A stretch of 51,533 nucleotides of DNA from assembly GCA_021731815.1 (NCBI GenBank), contig JAKFWO010000048.1:1-51533 (forward strand), given 5' to 3'. The position numbers and the translations under genes are program-made. Of the stretch, positions 16,973 through 26,593 are shown one piece after another. The notes under the pieces are model-generated. The model searched no databases, was not told the DNA's origin, and saw only the letters and a list, made by a program, of their open reading frames with translations. This DNA is from Hyphomonadaceae bacterium. GTDB taxonomy: Bacteria; Pseudomonadota; Alphaproteobacteria; Caulobacterales; Aquidulcibacteraceae. Numbering within the stretch: position 1 is the first letter of the stretch; each line of letters begins with the position of its first letter.

Positions 16973-18442
16973 TCAGGGGTTTTCCACAGGCTTCGCCGTG
17001 AGATCAGGCCGATTGTCTTCGGTCTTTGGCGGAGTGGTCCCGAGCCATCCTGCGCGCAGGCCAAGCTTCACGGCCTCGCCATAGGCGGCCTCGTCATAGA
17101 TCGGGGTGTCGAGCCGCAGGTCCTCGGCGGTCAATTGTCCGGTCGAGGCGAGCAGCACATTCGCGGCCACATAGGCATTGCGATCGGCCTGAACCAGAGC
17201 CAGACGTGAATTCAGCAATTCCTGTTCGGCATCGAGCACGTCGAGCGTGGTACGCAAGCCGACCTGCAATTCCTGGCTGACGCCCTCGAAGGCGACTTCA
17301 TTGGCCTTGACCTGCTGGCGCGAGCTTTCGATCTGGGCGAGGGACGACACGTAATTCGCCCAGGCGGAAGTCGCCTGTTGCACGACCTGGCGGCGCGCCA
17401 CTTCCTCACGCGCCTTCGATTCCAGAACACCGATGCGGGCCTGCCGGGTGGCCGCGCGGGCGACCCCGCCATCGAACAGGGGCACGCTGAACGCACCACC
17501 AATCGAGGCCCCGCGGCTGAGGCTGGCGGTGGCGGAATTTCCGGGCGTGCCGCCGGCACGCGTTGTCAGTTCGCCACGATTCTGGTCGCGATTGATCGAG
17601 CCAGTGAGCGAGACCTGCGGCAGCAGCGCTGCACGCGCGACTTTCACCCCCTGTTCCTGGCCCTTGAGTGCGAAACGCGCCTGCAGCAGGGCCGGATTGG
17701 CTTCCTGGGCGACCGCGATCGCGTCATCAAGGGTTTTGGGCAGATTGGCGACCGGAGGTGGGGCCGCAAGTTCGCCCGGTCGGTTCCCGACAATCTGCTC
17801 ATATTCGGATTTTGCGGTGTCGAGCTGGGCTTGCGCCGCTGCCAGTGCCGATTGGGCCCCCGAAAGCCGGGCTTCGGCCTGGGCAACATCGGTTCGGGTA
17901 ATTTCACCAACCGTGAAGCGATCGCGCGCAGCCTGCAATTGTTTCGTGAGGACTTCGACATTATTGGCGCGGATCCGCAATTGCTCCTGATTGCTGCGCA
18001 CATCCACGAAAGCGGTGACGACATCGAGCATCACGCTTTGTTCGACGGCCTCGAGACCGGCACGCGCGGCAAGGACCGCCGAGCGGGCCTGGCCCAATTG
18101 CCCGACATTCCGGCCGCTCGTCCACAAATCCTGGCGCAATGTAACGTCGAGCCCGTAATTATAGCCGCGGGTGGTGGAATCCGAGGTAAAGGGGACCCCG
18201 CCAAATACCCGCACGCCGGAACTTTCCTGGACCTGGCGCCCGGCATTGGCCCCGAATGTCAAAGTGGGCAGGAACGCCCCGCGCGCTCCCGCCAGCCGCT
18301 CGTCCACTCCGCGCGCGGATTCGCGCTCGGCTTCAAGGGTCGGGTTCGAGCCATAGGCAGTGATCATGGCCTCTTGCAGGGTTTGGCCATAGGCCAAAGC
18401 CGGCATGGCCGCCGCCGCCAAAAAAACAAGCTTCGCGCGCAT
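16973..18442 (-). CDS. TolC-family outer-membrane efflux channel
   Basis: A 489-residue outer-membrane factor that forms the exit duct for type I secretion or RND efflux. The signal peptide is MRAKLVFLAAAAMPALAYGQ, followed by TLQEAMITAYGSNPTLEAER. Two internally similar helical halves are visible, with QARSAVLAARAGLEAVEQSV in the first and the end of the second at LNSRLALVQADRNAYVAANV. I prefer the start at 18442, which has GGAG 9 nt upstream, over the ATG five codons earlier. It lies between the PIMT-like gene and popZ. No pump or membrane-fusion gene is adjacent, so the partner must be elsewhere. Confidence 0.93.
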   Translation of the reverse strand: MRAKLVFLAAAAMPALAYGQTLQEAMITAYGSNPTLEAERESARGVDERLAGARGAFLPTLTFGANAGRQVQESSGVRVFGGVPFTSDSTTRGYNYGLDVTLRQDLWTSGRNVGQLGQARSAVLAARAGLEAVEQSVMLDVVTAFVDVRSNQEQLRIRANNVEVLTKQLQAARDRFTVGEITRTDVAQAEARLSGAQSALAAAQAQLDTAKSEYEQIVGNRPGELAAPPPVANLPKTLDDAIAVAQEANPALLQARFALKGQEQGVKVARAALLPQVSLTGSINRDQNRGELTTRAGGTPGNSATASLSRGASIGGAFSVPLFDGGVARAATRQARIGVLESKAREEVARRQVVQQATSAWANYVSSLAQIESSRQQVKANEVAFEGVSQELQVGLRTTLDVLDAEQELLNSRLALVQADRNAYVAANVLLASTGQLTAEDLRLDTPIYDEAAYGEAVKLGLRAGWLGTTPPKTEDNRPDLTAKPVENP

Positions 18443-18529
18443 TCGCCGCTTCTCCATCCTGACGGGTGCGTCATCACGCCCCGAACCGATCCCCAAACGC
18501 CCGCATTGGTCTCTGCGTCGTCAACGAAT

Positions 18530-19243
18530 TTAAAATATAAAAACGGGTTTCTTTTCGAACCCTTGAATGAGTGAGGGTGCAGCGTCGAAAACCGTGCGAA
18601 ACGCCGTCGCTGCCCCCGATTTCGTGTAGATGCGGGCCCGCCCGACCGGCCCATCGCGCACGACCATTCCCAGCCGCCCGCCTTCTGCCAGTGCGGCGAG
18701 CCATTCGTCAGGCACGAATTCCACCGCGCCATTGACGAGGATGGTGTCAAAGCTCCGGCCCGCGAGCGCTGTTCGTAAACTGGCATCGGCAAGGAATTCG
18801 GGTGGGACGAGCCCTTGAGCTTCAAACGCCCTTGCCGCGCGATCACTGGCGGTCGGGTGTTCGAGAACACTCACATTCTGGCCCATCATCGCCAGAACTG
18901 CCGCGCCATAGGAGGCACCGCCGGCGATTTCGAGTGCCCGCCCGCCTGTTCCAATGTCGAGCGACTGGAGCAGTTTCGCAAGGTCGCGCGGCTTCAGAAG
19001 TTTGCGTCCGGCGCTTTCGGCCTCGATCTCGGCATAAGCAAGGGGCACGAATCCGGGATCGACGAAGTTTTCACGTTTCAGGCTGCGCAAGGCGTGCTGA
19101 AGCCGCAAATCGGTCACGTCATTGACGCGCGCCTGACTGGCGGCCATTTGCGCGCGCTGCACTGCAAACAGGTCCCCGGGCATTGGCCGGTCGGAACCTG
19201 CCGCCCCTGCCTCACTATTTTCAATGGCTTGCGCGTTTTCCAT
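18530..19243 (-). CDS. Protein-L-isoaspartate O-methyltransferase family protein, divergent
   Basis: A 237-residue protein similar to PIMT, which repairs isoaspartyl residues. The N-terminal LRLQHALRSLKRENFVDPGF and the later LAKLLQSLDIGTGGRALEIA resemble the family, but SAM motif I is weakened (ALEIAGGASYGAAVLAMMG instead of a VLEIGTGSGY type). The order PIMT-like, tolC, popZ is conserved in alphaproteobacteria, and the copies there are usually of this divergent kind. Repair activity is therefore uncertain; a structural or different methyl-transfer role is possible. Confidence 0.8.
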   Translation of the reverse strand: MENAQAIENSEAGAAGSDRPMPGDLFAVQRAQMAASQARVNDVTDLRLQHALRSLKRENFVDPGFVPLAYAEIEAESAGRKLLKPRDLAKLLQSLDIGTGGRALEIAGGASYGAAVLAMMGQNVSVLEHPTASDRAARAFEAQGLVPPEFLADASLRTALAGRSFDTILVNGAVEFVPDEWLAALAEGGRLGMVVRDGPVGRARIYTKSGAATAFRTVFDAAPSLIQGFEKKPVFIF

Positions 19244-19397
19244 ATCGATTCCCGTTAAATCGTTTCGCTATCTAACGCAAGAGGCGGCGCTTGGCTAGTG
19301 GGTCCCATCTGGCAATTTCGATGCTTTTCGCCGGGCACTGCCTTCTGCTATCAGACCGCCTGGCGGAAAATGATGCCCGAATAATCAGGTGACGATA

Positions 19398-19808
19398 ATG
19401 AAGGCATATCTTTCGGCGGTCAGCCTGGTGGTTCCCGATTACGACGCGGCGCTCGCATTTTATGTCACTGTCCTCGGCTTTGAGCTGCGCGAGGATACGC
19501 GCCTGTCGGCGACCAAACGCTGGGTGGTGGTGGCACCGCCCGGCACGGGGGCGTCGGGGTGTCAACTGGTGCTGGCCAAAGCCGCCAATGATTCCCAGCG
19601 ACAGGCCATTGGCAATCAGACGGGTGGTCGCGTCTTTCTGTTCCTGACCACCGATGATTTTGATCGCGATCACGCGCGCCTCTCCGGGCTCGGCGTGCCA
19701 TTTACAGCCGCGCCGCGCGATGAATCCTATGGCCGCGTTGCGGTATTTGTGGATCCCTTTGGCAATTTGTGGGATCTGATCGGTCCAGTGCCCGTCCGAC
19801 CGGGGTGA
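19398..19808 (+). CDS. VOC-superfamily (glyoxalase/bleomycin-resistance-like) protein
   Basis: A 136-residue single vicinal-oxygen-chelate domain. The two beta-alpha-beta-beta-beta modules start at SLVVPDYDAALAFYVTVLGF and at GRVFLFLTTDDFDRDHARL and end in VAVFVDPFGNLWDLIGP. VOC proteins include glyoxalase I, dioxygenases and antibiotic-binding proteins; the specific function cannot be read here. The ATG at 19398 has AGGTGA 5-6 nt upstream and is preferred to the GTG nine bases earlier. The gene appears monocistronic and is followed by tRNA-Cys. Confidence 0.85.
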   Translation: MKAYLSAVSLVVPDYDAALAFYVTVLGFELREDTRLSATKRWVVVAPPGTGASGCQLVLAKAANDSQRQAIGNQTGGRVFLFLTTDDFDRDHARLSGLGVPFTAAPRDESYGRVAVFVDPFGNLWDLIGPVPVRPG

Positions 19809-19942
19809 TCGTCACCGCCTTGTCGCGGGACCCGTGCAGCGCGCATCCGGCCTTGCACCTGTGCCCCGGCTTCGATAGATGTCTCGGTCCAACACCACGA
19901 ATGATCGGGCAGGCACGGAATACGCCGCCCCGGTCTTCCGGC

Positions 19943-20016
19943 GGCCATGTGGCGGAGTGGTGACGCAGCGGTCTGCAAAACCGCGTACCCCGGTTCAATT
20001 CCGGGCGTGGCCTCCA
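19943..20016 (+). tRNA. tRNA-Cys (anticodon GCA)
   Basis: The acceptor stem GGCCATG (19943-19949) pairs with CGTGGCC (20006-20012). The anticodon arm GCGGT-CTGCAAA-ACCGC presents GCA, and the T arm is CCCGG-TTCAATT-CCGGG. The discriminator T (20013) is followed by an encoded CCA (20014-20016). Confidence 0.95.
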
Positions 20017-20329
20017 TTGTCCCTCCTTTTCCTGTTCGATCGCATCATCGCACTGACGGATTCGCGATGTCGGATCCGGGGATGCTGAAGCGAATCTTGT
20101 GCGCATGGCAGGAAGCGGAGGCGACAGTTCGGTCACGCCGGGGGCTCACAAATTTTGATCAGTTAGGTTGCCCTACATTGCCAGCATAAGTCACTGCAAT
20201 TCGAATTTTATATAAAATATGCATATTAAAGTCAATTTAGTTGCCGTAAGTTAAAAAATCCCGCTTGCGAAGGCGGAGCCCGGGCGTTAAGCGAAAGTGA
20301 TCTCTCGAACATCGCTCCGGGGAAATATT
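20017..20329. promoter_or_regulatory. gltD upstream region with paired AT palindromes
   Basis: This 313-bp gap has no credible gene. An AT-rich block (about 20199-20257) contains two overlapping perfect palindromes: ATTTTATATAAAAT (20205-20218) and AATATGCATATT (20216-20227). It is the best candidate for the glutamate synthase promoter and operator. The exact start site cannot be fixed from sequence. Confidence 0.5.
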
Positions 20330-21781
20330 ATGGCCGAGACCATGCTCAAATTCGTCTATAACGGGAAAGCTTACCCTGAAAAGCGGTTGGCCGAGATTCG
20401 CCGTGCCGATTTTGAGGGGATTTATCAGCCATTGGTGCGGGCGAAGGCCGAGGCCCAGGCCGCCCGATGCAGCCAATGCGGGGTGCCTTTCTGCCAAAGT
20501 GCCTGTCCGCTCGGCAATGACATTCCCGACTGGCTGATGCTGGCGGCCGAAGGGCGGCTCGAGGAGGCCTTTCGCAGCGCCGCCGCAACCAATCCGATGC
20601 CGGAAATTTGCGGCAGCATCTGCCCGCAGGACCGGTTATGCGAGGGCCATTGTGTCATCGAACAATCCGGGCATGGCGCGGTGACGATCGGAGCGATCGA
20701 GAAATTCCTGACCGAGGAGGCTTTTGCCCGGGGCTGGGCCGGGCCGGTGCCGGTGGGAAACTGGGGCATCGGGGAGCGCGCACCGGGGATCGGGATCATC
20801 GGCGCGGGTCCCGCCGGGCTTGCCGCGGCCGAAATGCTGCGCCGACAGGGTGTTGACGTGACCCTTTATGACCGCCATGACCGCGCCGGCGGCCTGATGG
20901 CCTATGGCATTCCCAATTTCAAGCTGGAAAAATCCCTGGTCGCCCGCCGGGTGGCGCGGCTCGAAGCTTCTGGCGTGCAGTTCCGGCAGAATTGCGATGT
21001 CGGCCGCGATATTTCCTTTGCCGAATTGCGCGCACGCCATGACGGGGTGCTGATTACGACCGGTGTCTACAAGGCGCGCGCGCTCGATTGCGGCAAGGAT
21101 TCCGTTAAAAGCGTGCTTCCGGCGCTGGATTTCCTGATCGCCTCGCAGCGCGCGCGACCGGGTGCCGCCGACAAGCGCCTTTCGGCGTCGGGCAAAAGCG
21201 TGCTGGTGGTGGGCGGTGGCGACACGGCCATGGATTGCGTCCGCACCGCTTTGCGGCAGGACGCGCGCGAGGTGGTGTGCCTCTACCGCCGCGACCGGGC
21301 GGGCATGCCGGGCTCGCCGACCGAAGTCCGCCATGCCGAGGAGGAGGGGGCGCGCTTCCATTTCCTGCTCGCCCCGGCGGCGATCGAGGGCGACCGCCGC
21401 GCCGGTTTCCGGGTGATCGCCAACCGCATCAGGCTGCTCGATGCCGATGCCATGGGCCGCCGCATGATGGCACCGGTTCCGGGAGAGTTCGAAAATTTCG
21501 CGGCCGATCTGGTCATTTCCGCTTTGGGCTTCGAGCCGGAGGATCTGCCGGTTCTGTTCAACGAACCCGGGCTGAAAACCGCGCGCGATGGCCGGATCCG
21601 TGCGGGGGCGCGGGATTTCGCGACCAGCCTGCCGGGTGTGTTTGCAGCGGGCGATATCGTGCGCGGGGCATCCCTCGTCGTCTGGGCGCTGAAGGACGGG
21701 AAGGAGGCGGCGGGCGCGATCACGCATTTCCTTCGCTCGGCCCCGGAAACCCGGCGGGTGGTGGAACTCGCCGGTGCCTGA
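20330..21781 (+). CDS. gltD: Glutamate synthase (NADPH) small subunit
   Basis: A 483-residue beta subunit that takes electrons from NADPH and passes them to the large subunit. The N-terminus has two ferredoxin-like cysteine groups: Cys47, 50, 55, 59 and Cys94, 98, 104, 108. FAD-binding GIIGAGPAGLAAAE (near 148) and NADPH-binding VLVVGGGDTAMDCV follow. The ATG at 20330 has GGGGA 6 nt upstream. It lies 45 bp before gltB, so the order is small subunit first, the reverse of E. coli gltBD but known in some alphaproteobacteria. The AT-rich region upstream probably holds the operon promoter. Confidence 0.96.
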   Translation: MAETMLKFVYNGKAYPEKRLAEIRRADFEGIYQPLVRAKAEAQAARCSQCGVPFCQSACPLGNDIPDWLMLAAEGRLEEAFRSAAATNPMPEICGSICPQDRLCEGHCVIEQSGHGAVTIGAIEKFLTEEAFARGWAGPVPVGNWGIGERAPGIGIIGAGPAGLAAAEMLRRQGVDVTLYDRHDRAGGLMAYGIPNFKLEKSLVARRVARLEASGVQFRQNCDVGRDISFAELRARHDGVLITTGVYKARALDCGKDSVKSVLPALDFLIASQRARPGAADKRLSASGKSVLVVGGGDTAMDCVRTALRQDAREVVCLYRRDRAGMPGSPTEVRHAEEEGARFHFLLAPAAIEGDRRAGFRVIANRIRLLDADAMGRRMMAPVPGEFENFAADLVISALGFEPEDLPVLFNEPGLKTARDGRIRAGARDFATSLPGVFAAGDIVRGASLVVWALKDGKEAAGAITHFLRSAPETRRVVELAGA

Positions 21782-21826
21782 GGGGCATCATCGCTGACAT
21801 CAGAAAACACGAAAACCGGGAACCCA

Positions 21827-24800
21827 ATGCCCATTTCATCCAATGCCGAACCCGTTTCCGCGCAAGAATTCTGCGTCAATTACCCGGCCGAACGTGATCG
21901 GCTGGCTGCCGCGCTGGGCGAAGATGCGCTCACCGAACGCGATGCCTGCGGGGTGGGATTATTGGTCGCGATGGATGGCCAGCCGCGCCGCGAGATCGTG
22001 ACGCTGGCGATCGGCGCGCTGAAATCGGTGTGGCATCGCGGGGCGGTCGATGCCGATGGCAAGACCGGCGACGGTGCGGGCATTCGCATCGACGTTCCCC
22101 AACCCTTTTTTGCCGAGGAGATCCGCCGCACCGGGCATGAGCCGCTTGCGGAGGCCCCGATCTGCGTAGGTCAGATCTTTCTGCCGCGCACCGATTTCGC
22201 CGCCGCCGAGGCCGCACGCACGATCGTGGAGAGCGAGATTCTCCGTGCCGGGCTTTACATTTATGGCTGGCGCCAAGTGCCGGTGGAGATTTCGGTGATC
22301 GGCGAGAAAGCCAATGCCACCCGGCCCGAGATCGAGCAGATCCTGTTTGCCGATCCGCGCGGGCGACCGACCGAGACCATCGAGCGCACCCTGTTTGTGG
22401 TCCGCCGGCGCATCGAAAGCCGGGTCCGAAAGGCAAATATTGCGTCCTTTTATATCTGCTCCTTTTCGTCGGAGACCCTGATCTATAAGGGGATGTTCCT
22501 CGCGGAACACATTGACAGCTTCTTCCCCGATCTTGCCGATCCGCGCTTCGTGTCGCGGGTGGCGATCTATCACCAGCGTTATTCCACCAACACCTTTCCG
22601 ACCTGGCCATTGGCCCAGCCCTTCCGGATGCTCGCCCATAATGGCGAGATCAATACGCTGAAGGGCAATGTCAACTGGATGAAGAGCCACGAGATCCGCA
22701 TGGTGTCGGAGGCTTTTTCCGACCTCATCGACGATCCCTTTCTTTCGAAAAGTGCGGCGGCCATTCCCGATCGTCTCGAATTGCTTCATGCCGAACTCAA
22801 GCCGATCATCCAGCCGGGCAGCTCGGATTCGGGCGCGCTCGACAATGTGTTCGAGCTTCTGGTCCGCGCGGGCCGCGCCGCGCCCATGGCCAAGGCGCTG
22901 CTGGTACCGGAAGCCGCGATGCAGGATCCCCATACGAAGCCCGCCCATCGCGCCTTTTACGCCTATTGCAATTCGGTGATGGAGCCGTGGGACGGGCCGG
23001 CGGCGTTGGCGATGTTTGACGGGCGCTGGGCGGTGGCCGGGCTCGATCGCAATGGTCTGCGGCCGATGCGCTACGCGCTCACGGCTGATGGCGTGCTGGC
23101 CGTGGGGTCGGAAGCGGGCATGTGCGCGCTGGCCGAGGAACGGATCGTGGAAAAAGGGCGCGTCCCGCCCGGCCGCATGATCGCCGTCGATCTCGCTGCG
23201 GGGAAATTCCACCGGTCGGAAGAGCTGGTCGACCAATTGGCCGCCCAGCATCCCTATGAAAAATGGCTCGAAAATGTCGTGGAACTCGAACCGCTCATTC
23301 TTTATGGGCCCGAGCCGATGGTCGCGACCCCGCCCGAGGACCTGCTGCGCCGGCAATATGCGGCGGGCCTCAGCCTCGAAACGCTGGAACTGATCCTCGC
23401 GCCCATGGCCAAAGAGGGAAAGGAAGCGGTGGGGTCCATGGGCGATGACAGCCCGCTCGCCGTGCTGAGCGATCATTACCGCCCGCTGACCCATTATTTC
23501 CGCCAGAATTTCAGCCAGGTCACCAATCCGCCGATCGATTCCCTGCGCGAGGCGCGGGTGATGAGCCTGCGGACCCGGTTCAAGAATCTCGGCAATATTC
23601 TTGCCCAGGACGAGACCCAGACCAATGTCTTCCTGCTGGAAAGCCCCTTTCTGACCAATGGCATGTATGAACGCATGCTCGAGGTGATGGGCGAGAATGC
23701 GGCGGTTATCGATGCGACCTTTGCTCCCCCGGGCAATGGCCGGACGCCGGGCGAGGCCCTGCGTGCGCGGCTCGACGACATCCGCCGCGAAGCCGAATTC
23801 GCGGTGGCCGAAGGCAAGAGCCATATCGTGCTGACCGATGAACATGTCGGGCCGGACCGACCGGCCATTCCGATGCCTCTGGCGCTGGGGGGCGTGCACA
23901 ATCATCTGGTGGGCAAGGGCCTGCGCAGTTTCTGCTCCATCACTGTGCGCTCGGCCGAAGCGCTCGATCCGCATTCCTTTGCCGTGCTGATCGGGCTGGG
24001 TGCGACGACGGTCAATCCCTGGCTCGCGCTCGACAGCCTGTGGGACCGGCTGGAGCGCGGCCTGTTTGGCACGCTCACCTTGCGCGAGATCGGGCTCAAT
24101 TACAAAAAGGCACTCGAACAGGGGCTGCTCAAGATCCTCTCGAAAATGGGGATAGCAGTCGTCTCCTCCTATCGCGGGGCCTGTTTGTTCGAGGCCCTCG
24201 GCCTGTCGCGTGCGCTGGTCGACGAGTTCTTCCCCGGCATGACCAGCCGGATTTCCGGCCTCGGGCTCGAGGGTGTAGCGCGTGAGGCACTCGAACAGCA
24301 CCGCAAGGCATTCGACCCCGGGATCACGCGACTGCCGGTGGGGGGATTTTACCGCATCCGTGCGGCGAGCGAGCCCCATGCGCTCGACGGTCCGCTCATC
24401 CATCTCCTGCAGGAGGCCTGCAATCGCGGCGATCATGCTTTGTTCCGGCGTTATGCGGAGGCGAGCAACCACCGCGCTCAGCCGATCTATCTCCGCGATC
24501 TGCTGGAATTCCGGACGAATGGGGCCGAAATCGCGGTGAGCGATGTTGAATCGGTCAATTCCATCCGCCGGCGCTTCCTGACGCCCGGAATGTCGCTCGG
24601 GGCATTGTCGGAAATCGCCCATCGCACGCTCAATATTGCCATGAACCGGATCGGGGCGAAATCGGTATCGGGCGAGGGCGGCGAGGATCGTCGCCGCTAT
24701 CAGCCGATGGAGAATGGCGACAATGCCAATTCGGCGGTCAAGCAGATTGCCTCGGGACGCTTCGGGGTCAGTGCCGAATATCTCAACCAGTGCCGGGAAA

Positions 24801-26593
24801 TCGAGATCAAGATCGCCCAGGGGGCCAAGCCCGGCGAAGGCGGTCAATTGCCGGGCTTCAAGGTGACGGAAGCAATCGCGCGCTTCCGCAATGCGATTCC
24901 GGGCGTGACCCTGATCTCGCCGCCACCCCATCACGACATCTATTCGATCGAAGACCTCGCCCAGCTCATATTTGATCTCAAACAGATCAATCCGGATGCC
25001 CGCATCGGCGTCAAGCTCGTGGCGCAATCGGGGGTGGGAACGGTGGCGGCGGGCGTGGCCAAAGCGGGGGCGGATGTCATCCTCATCGCCGGCCATGTCG
25101 GAGGCACCGGGGCGAGCGCGCAAAGCTCGATCAAGCATGCCGGGATTCCATGGGAAATGGGTCTGTCCGAGGCCCATCAGGTGCTGACCCTCAATGGCTT
25201 GCGCGACCGGGTGGTGCTGCGCACCGATGGCGGCCTGCGTACCGGACGCGATATCGTGATCGCAGCTTTGCTGGGGGCCGAGGAATTCGGGATCGGCACG
25301 GCATCGCTGATCGCCATGGGCTGCCTCATGGTGCGGCAATGCCATTCCAACACCTGTCCCGTCGGCGTGTGTACCCAGGACGAGGCGTTGATCGCGCGCT
25401 TTTCCGGAACCCCGGAAAAAGTGGTCAATCTCATGACCCTGATCGCGGAGAATGTCCGCGAAACGCTGGCCGGGCTGGGCCTTCGGACCCTCGATGAGGC
25501 GGTAGGACGCACGGATCTGTTGTTCCAGAAATCCCGCGGAGCAGCCCATCTCGATGATCTCGACCTCAACCCGCTGCTCGTGCGGGTGCATGGCACGGGC
25601 GCACGGGTGCCAACGGATGCCAAAAGCCGCAACCCGGTGGGGCGCACGCTGGATGAGCAGATTCTGGCCGACGCGCCCGGATTTTTTGAGCGCGGGGAGC
25701 GCGCCTCGCTTCATTATTCCGTGCGCAATACCGATCGCACGATCGGGGCGCGCGCATCATCGGCCATAGTGCGCAAATGGGGGCCCGACGGGCTTTCCGA
25801 TGGCCGGCTGCATGTCCGGCTGACCGGCTCGGCCGGGCAATCGCTGGGGGCATGGGGCATGAAGGGGCTTGAACTCGCACTTGAAGGCGAGGCCAATGAT
25901 TATGTCGGCAAAGGTTTGTCGGGTGCCGTGATTTCGGTTCGCGAATCGGCCGCTTTCCGGGCGTCCGCTGCGGGGCGGGGCGGAGGCGATCGTGGTGTAA
26001 CCCTGATCGGGAACACGGCGCTCTTTGGTGCGATTTCAGGCGCGCTCTTCGTCGCCGGGGAAGCAGGCGAGCGTTTCGGCGTCCGCAATTCCGGGGCCGA
26101 TGCAGTAATCGAGGGCTGTGGGGCCAATGGCTGCGAATATATGACCGGCGGTCTGGTGGTCATTCTCGGTCCGGTCGGGCCCAATTTCGCGGCCGGGATG
26201 ACCGGAGGCGTTGCACTGATCCATGACCCGGCGGGGATTGCGGCGCATAAGATCAATCAGGAGAGTGTGTTCCTGCAATATCTTGATGTTTCGGACGCGG
26301 GTGATTTCGGACCGGAGACGCGCTTTGCTGCCGCCGCCGAATCCGGAACCGGAACTGCAAATCAGTCTCCAGAAGCTGCCGGTGCGCGACTTGCCGCACG
26401 TTTGCATGCGCTGCTCACCGGGCATCTGGAGAAAACCGGTTCGGTCGTGGCCGCACGCCTGCTCGCCGATTGGCCGGGGTCCTGCGCACAATTCCTCGCG
26501 ATGATCCCAAAAGAAAGTGCGAAAATGTTGGGGTACACAGGACCCTTGGAAAGCAAGTTACCGATTCCAAAAACAGCAATTATGGGGAATTGA
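21827..26593 (+). CDS. gltB: Glutamate synthase (NADPH) large subunit
   Basis: A 1588-residue alpha subunit that hydrolyses glutamine and uses the ammonia to convert 2-oxoglutarate to glutamate. The N-terminal nucleophile is Cys41 in RDACGVGLLVAMDG, preceded by a 40-residue segment likely removed as a propeptide. The [3Fe-4S] cysteines are in CLMVRQCHSNTCPVGVC, downstream of the FMN barrel (GGTGASAQSSIKHAG). The C-terminal beta-helix domain (GGLVVILGPVGPNFAAGMTG) ends the protein. The length matches the bacterial family. No clear intrinsic terminator follows, and an AT-rich gap begins right after the stop. Confidence 0.97.
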   Translation: MPISSNAEPVSAQEFCVNYPAERDRLAAALGEDALTERDACGVGLLVAMDGQPRREIVTLAIGALKSVWHRGAVDADGKTGDGAGIRIDVPQPFFAEEIRRTGHEPLAEAPICVGQIFLPRTDFAAAEAARTIVESEILRAGLYIYGWRQVPVEISVIGEKANATRPEIEQILFADPRGRPTETIERTLFVVRRRIESRVRKANIASFYICSFSSETLIYKGMFLAEHIDSFFPDLADPRFVSRVAIYHQRYSTNTFPTWPLAQPFRMLAHNGEINTLKGNVNWMKSHEIRMVSEAFSDLIDDPFLSKSAAAIPDRLELLHAELKPIIQPGSSDSGALDNVFELLVRAGRAAPMAKALLVPEAAMQDPHTKPAHRAFYAYCNSVMEPWDGPAALAMFDGRWAVAGLDRNGLRPMRYALTADGVLAVGSEAGMCALAEERIVEKGRVPPGRMIAVDLAAGKFHRSEELVDQLAAQHPYEKWLENVVELEPLILYGPEPMVATPPEDLLRRQYAAGLSLETLELILAPMAKEGKEAVGSMGDDSPLAVLSDHYRPLTHYFRQNFSQVTNPPIDSLREARVMSLRTRFKNLGNILAQDETQTNVFLLESPFLTNGMYERMLEVMGENAAVIDATFAPPGNGRTPGEALRARLDDIRREAEFAVAEGKSHIVLTDEHVGPDRPAIPMPLALGGVHNHLVGKGLRSFCSITVRSAEALDPHSFAVLIGLGATTVNPWLALDSLWDRLERGLFGTLTLREIGLNYKKALEQGLLKILSKMGIAVVSSYRGACLFEALGLSRALVDEFFPGMTSRISGLGLEGVAREALEQHRKAFDPGITRLPVGGFYRIRAASEPHALDGPLIHLLQEACNRGDHALFRRYAEASNHRAQPIYLRDLLEFRTNGAEIAVSDVESVNSIRRRFLTPGMSLGALSEIAHRTLNIAMNRIGAKSVSGEGGEDRRRYQPMENGDNANSAVKQIASGRFGVSAEYLNQCREIEIKIAQGAKPGEGGQLPGFKVTEAIARFRNAIPGVTLISPPPHHDIYSIEDLAQLIFDLKQINPDARIGVKLVAQSGVGTVAAGVAKAGADVILIAGHVGGTGASAQSSIKHAGIPWEMGLSEAHQVLTLNGLRDRVVLRTDGGLRTGRDIVIAALLGAEEFGIGTASLIAMGCLMVRQCHSNTCPVGVCTQDEALIARFSGTPEKVVNLMTLIAENVRETLAGLGLRTLDEAVGRTDLLFQKSRGAAHLDDLDLNPLLVRVHGTGARVPTDAKSRNPVGRTLDEQILADAPGFFERGERASLHYSVRNTDRTIGARASSAIVRKWGPDGLSDGRLHVRLTGSAGQSLGAWGMKGLELALEGEANDYVGKGLSGAVISVRESAAFRASAAGRGGGDRGVTLIGNTALFGAISGALFVAGEAGERFGVRNSGADAVIEGCGANGCEYMTGGLVVILGPVGPNFAAGMTGGVALIHDPAGIAAHKINQESVFLQYLDVSDAGDFGPETRFAAAAESGTGTANQSPEAAGARLAARLHALLTGHLEKTGSVVAARLLADWPGSCAQFLAMIPKESAKMLGYTGPLESKLPIPKTAIMGN

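Noticed and set aside
17378-18574. A 398-codon plus-strand frame over the TolC-family gene
   Set aside because: The minus-strand protein has a signal peptide and the full outer-membrane-factor pattern; the opposite frame has no motifs.
21959-25714. A 1251-codon open frame on the minus strand, antisense to gltB
   Set aside because: It lies wholly within a clear, full-length gltB and shows no recognisable domain; long antisense frames are expected in GC-rich coding DNA.
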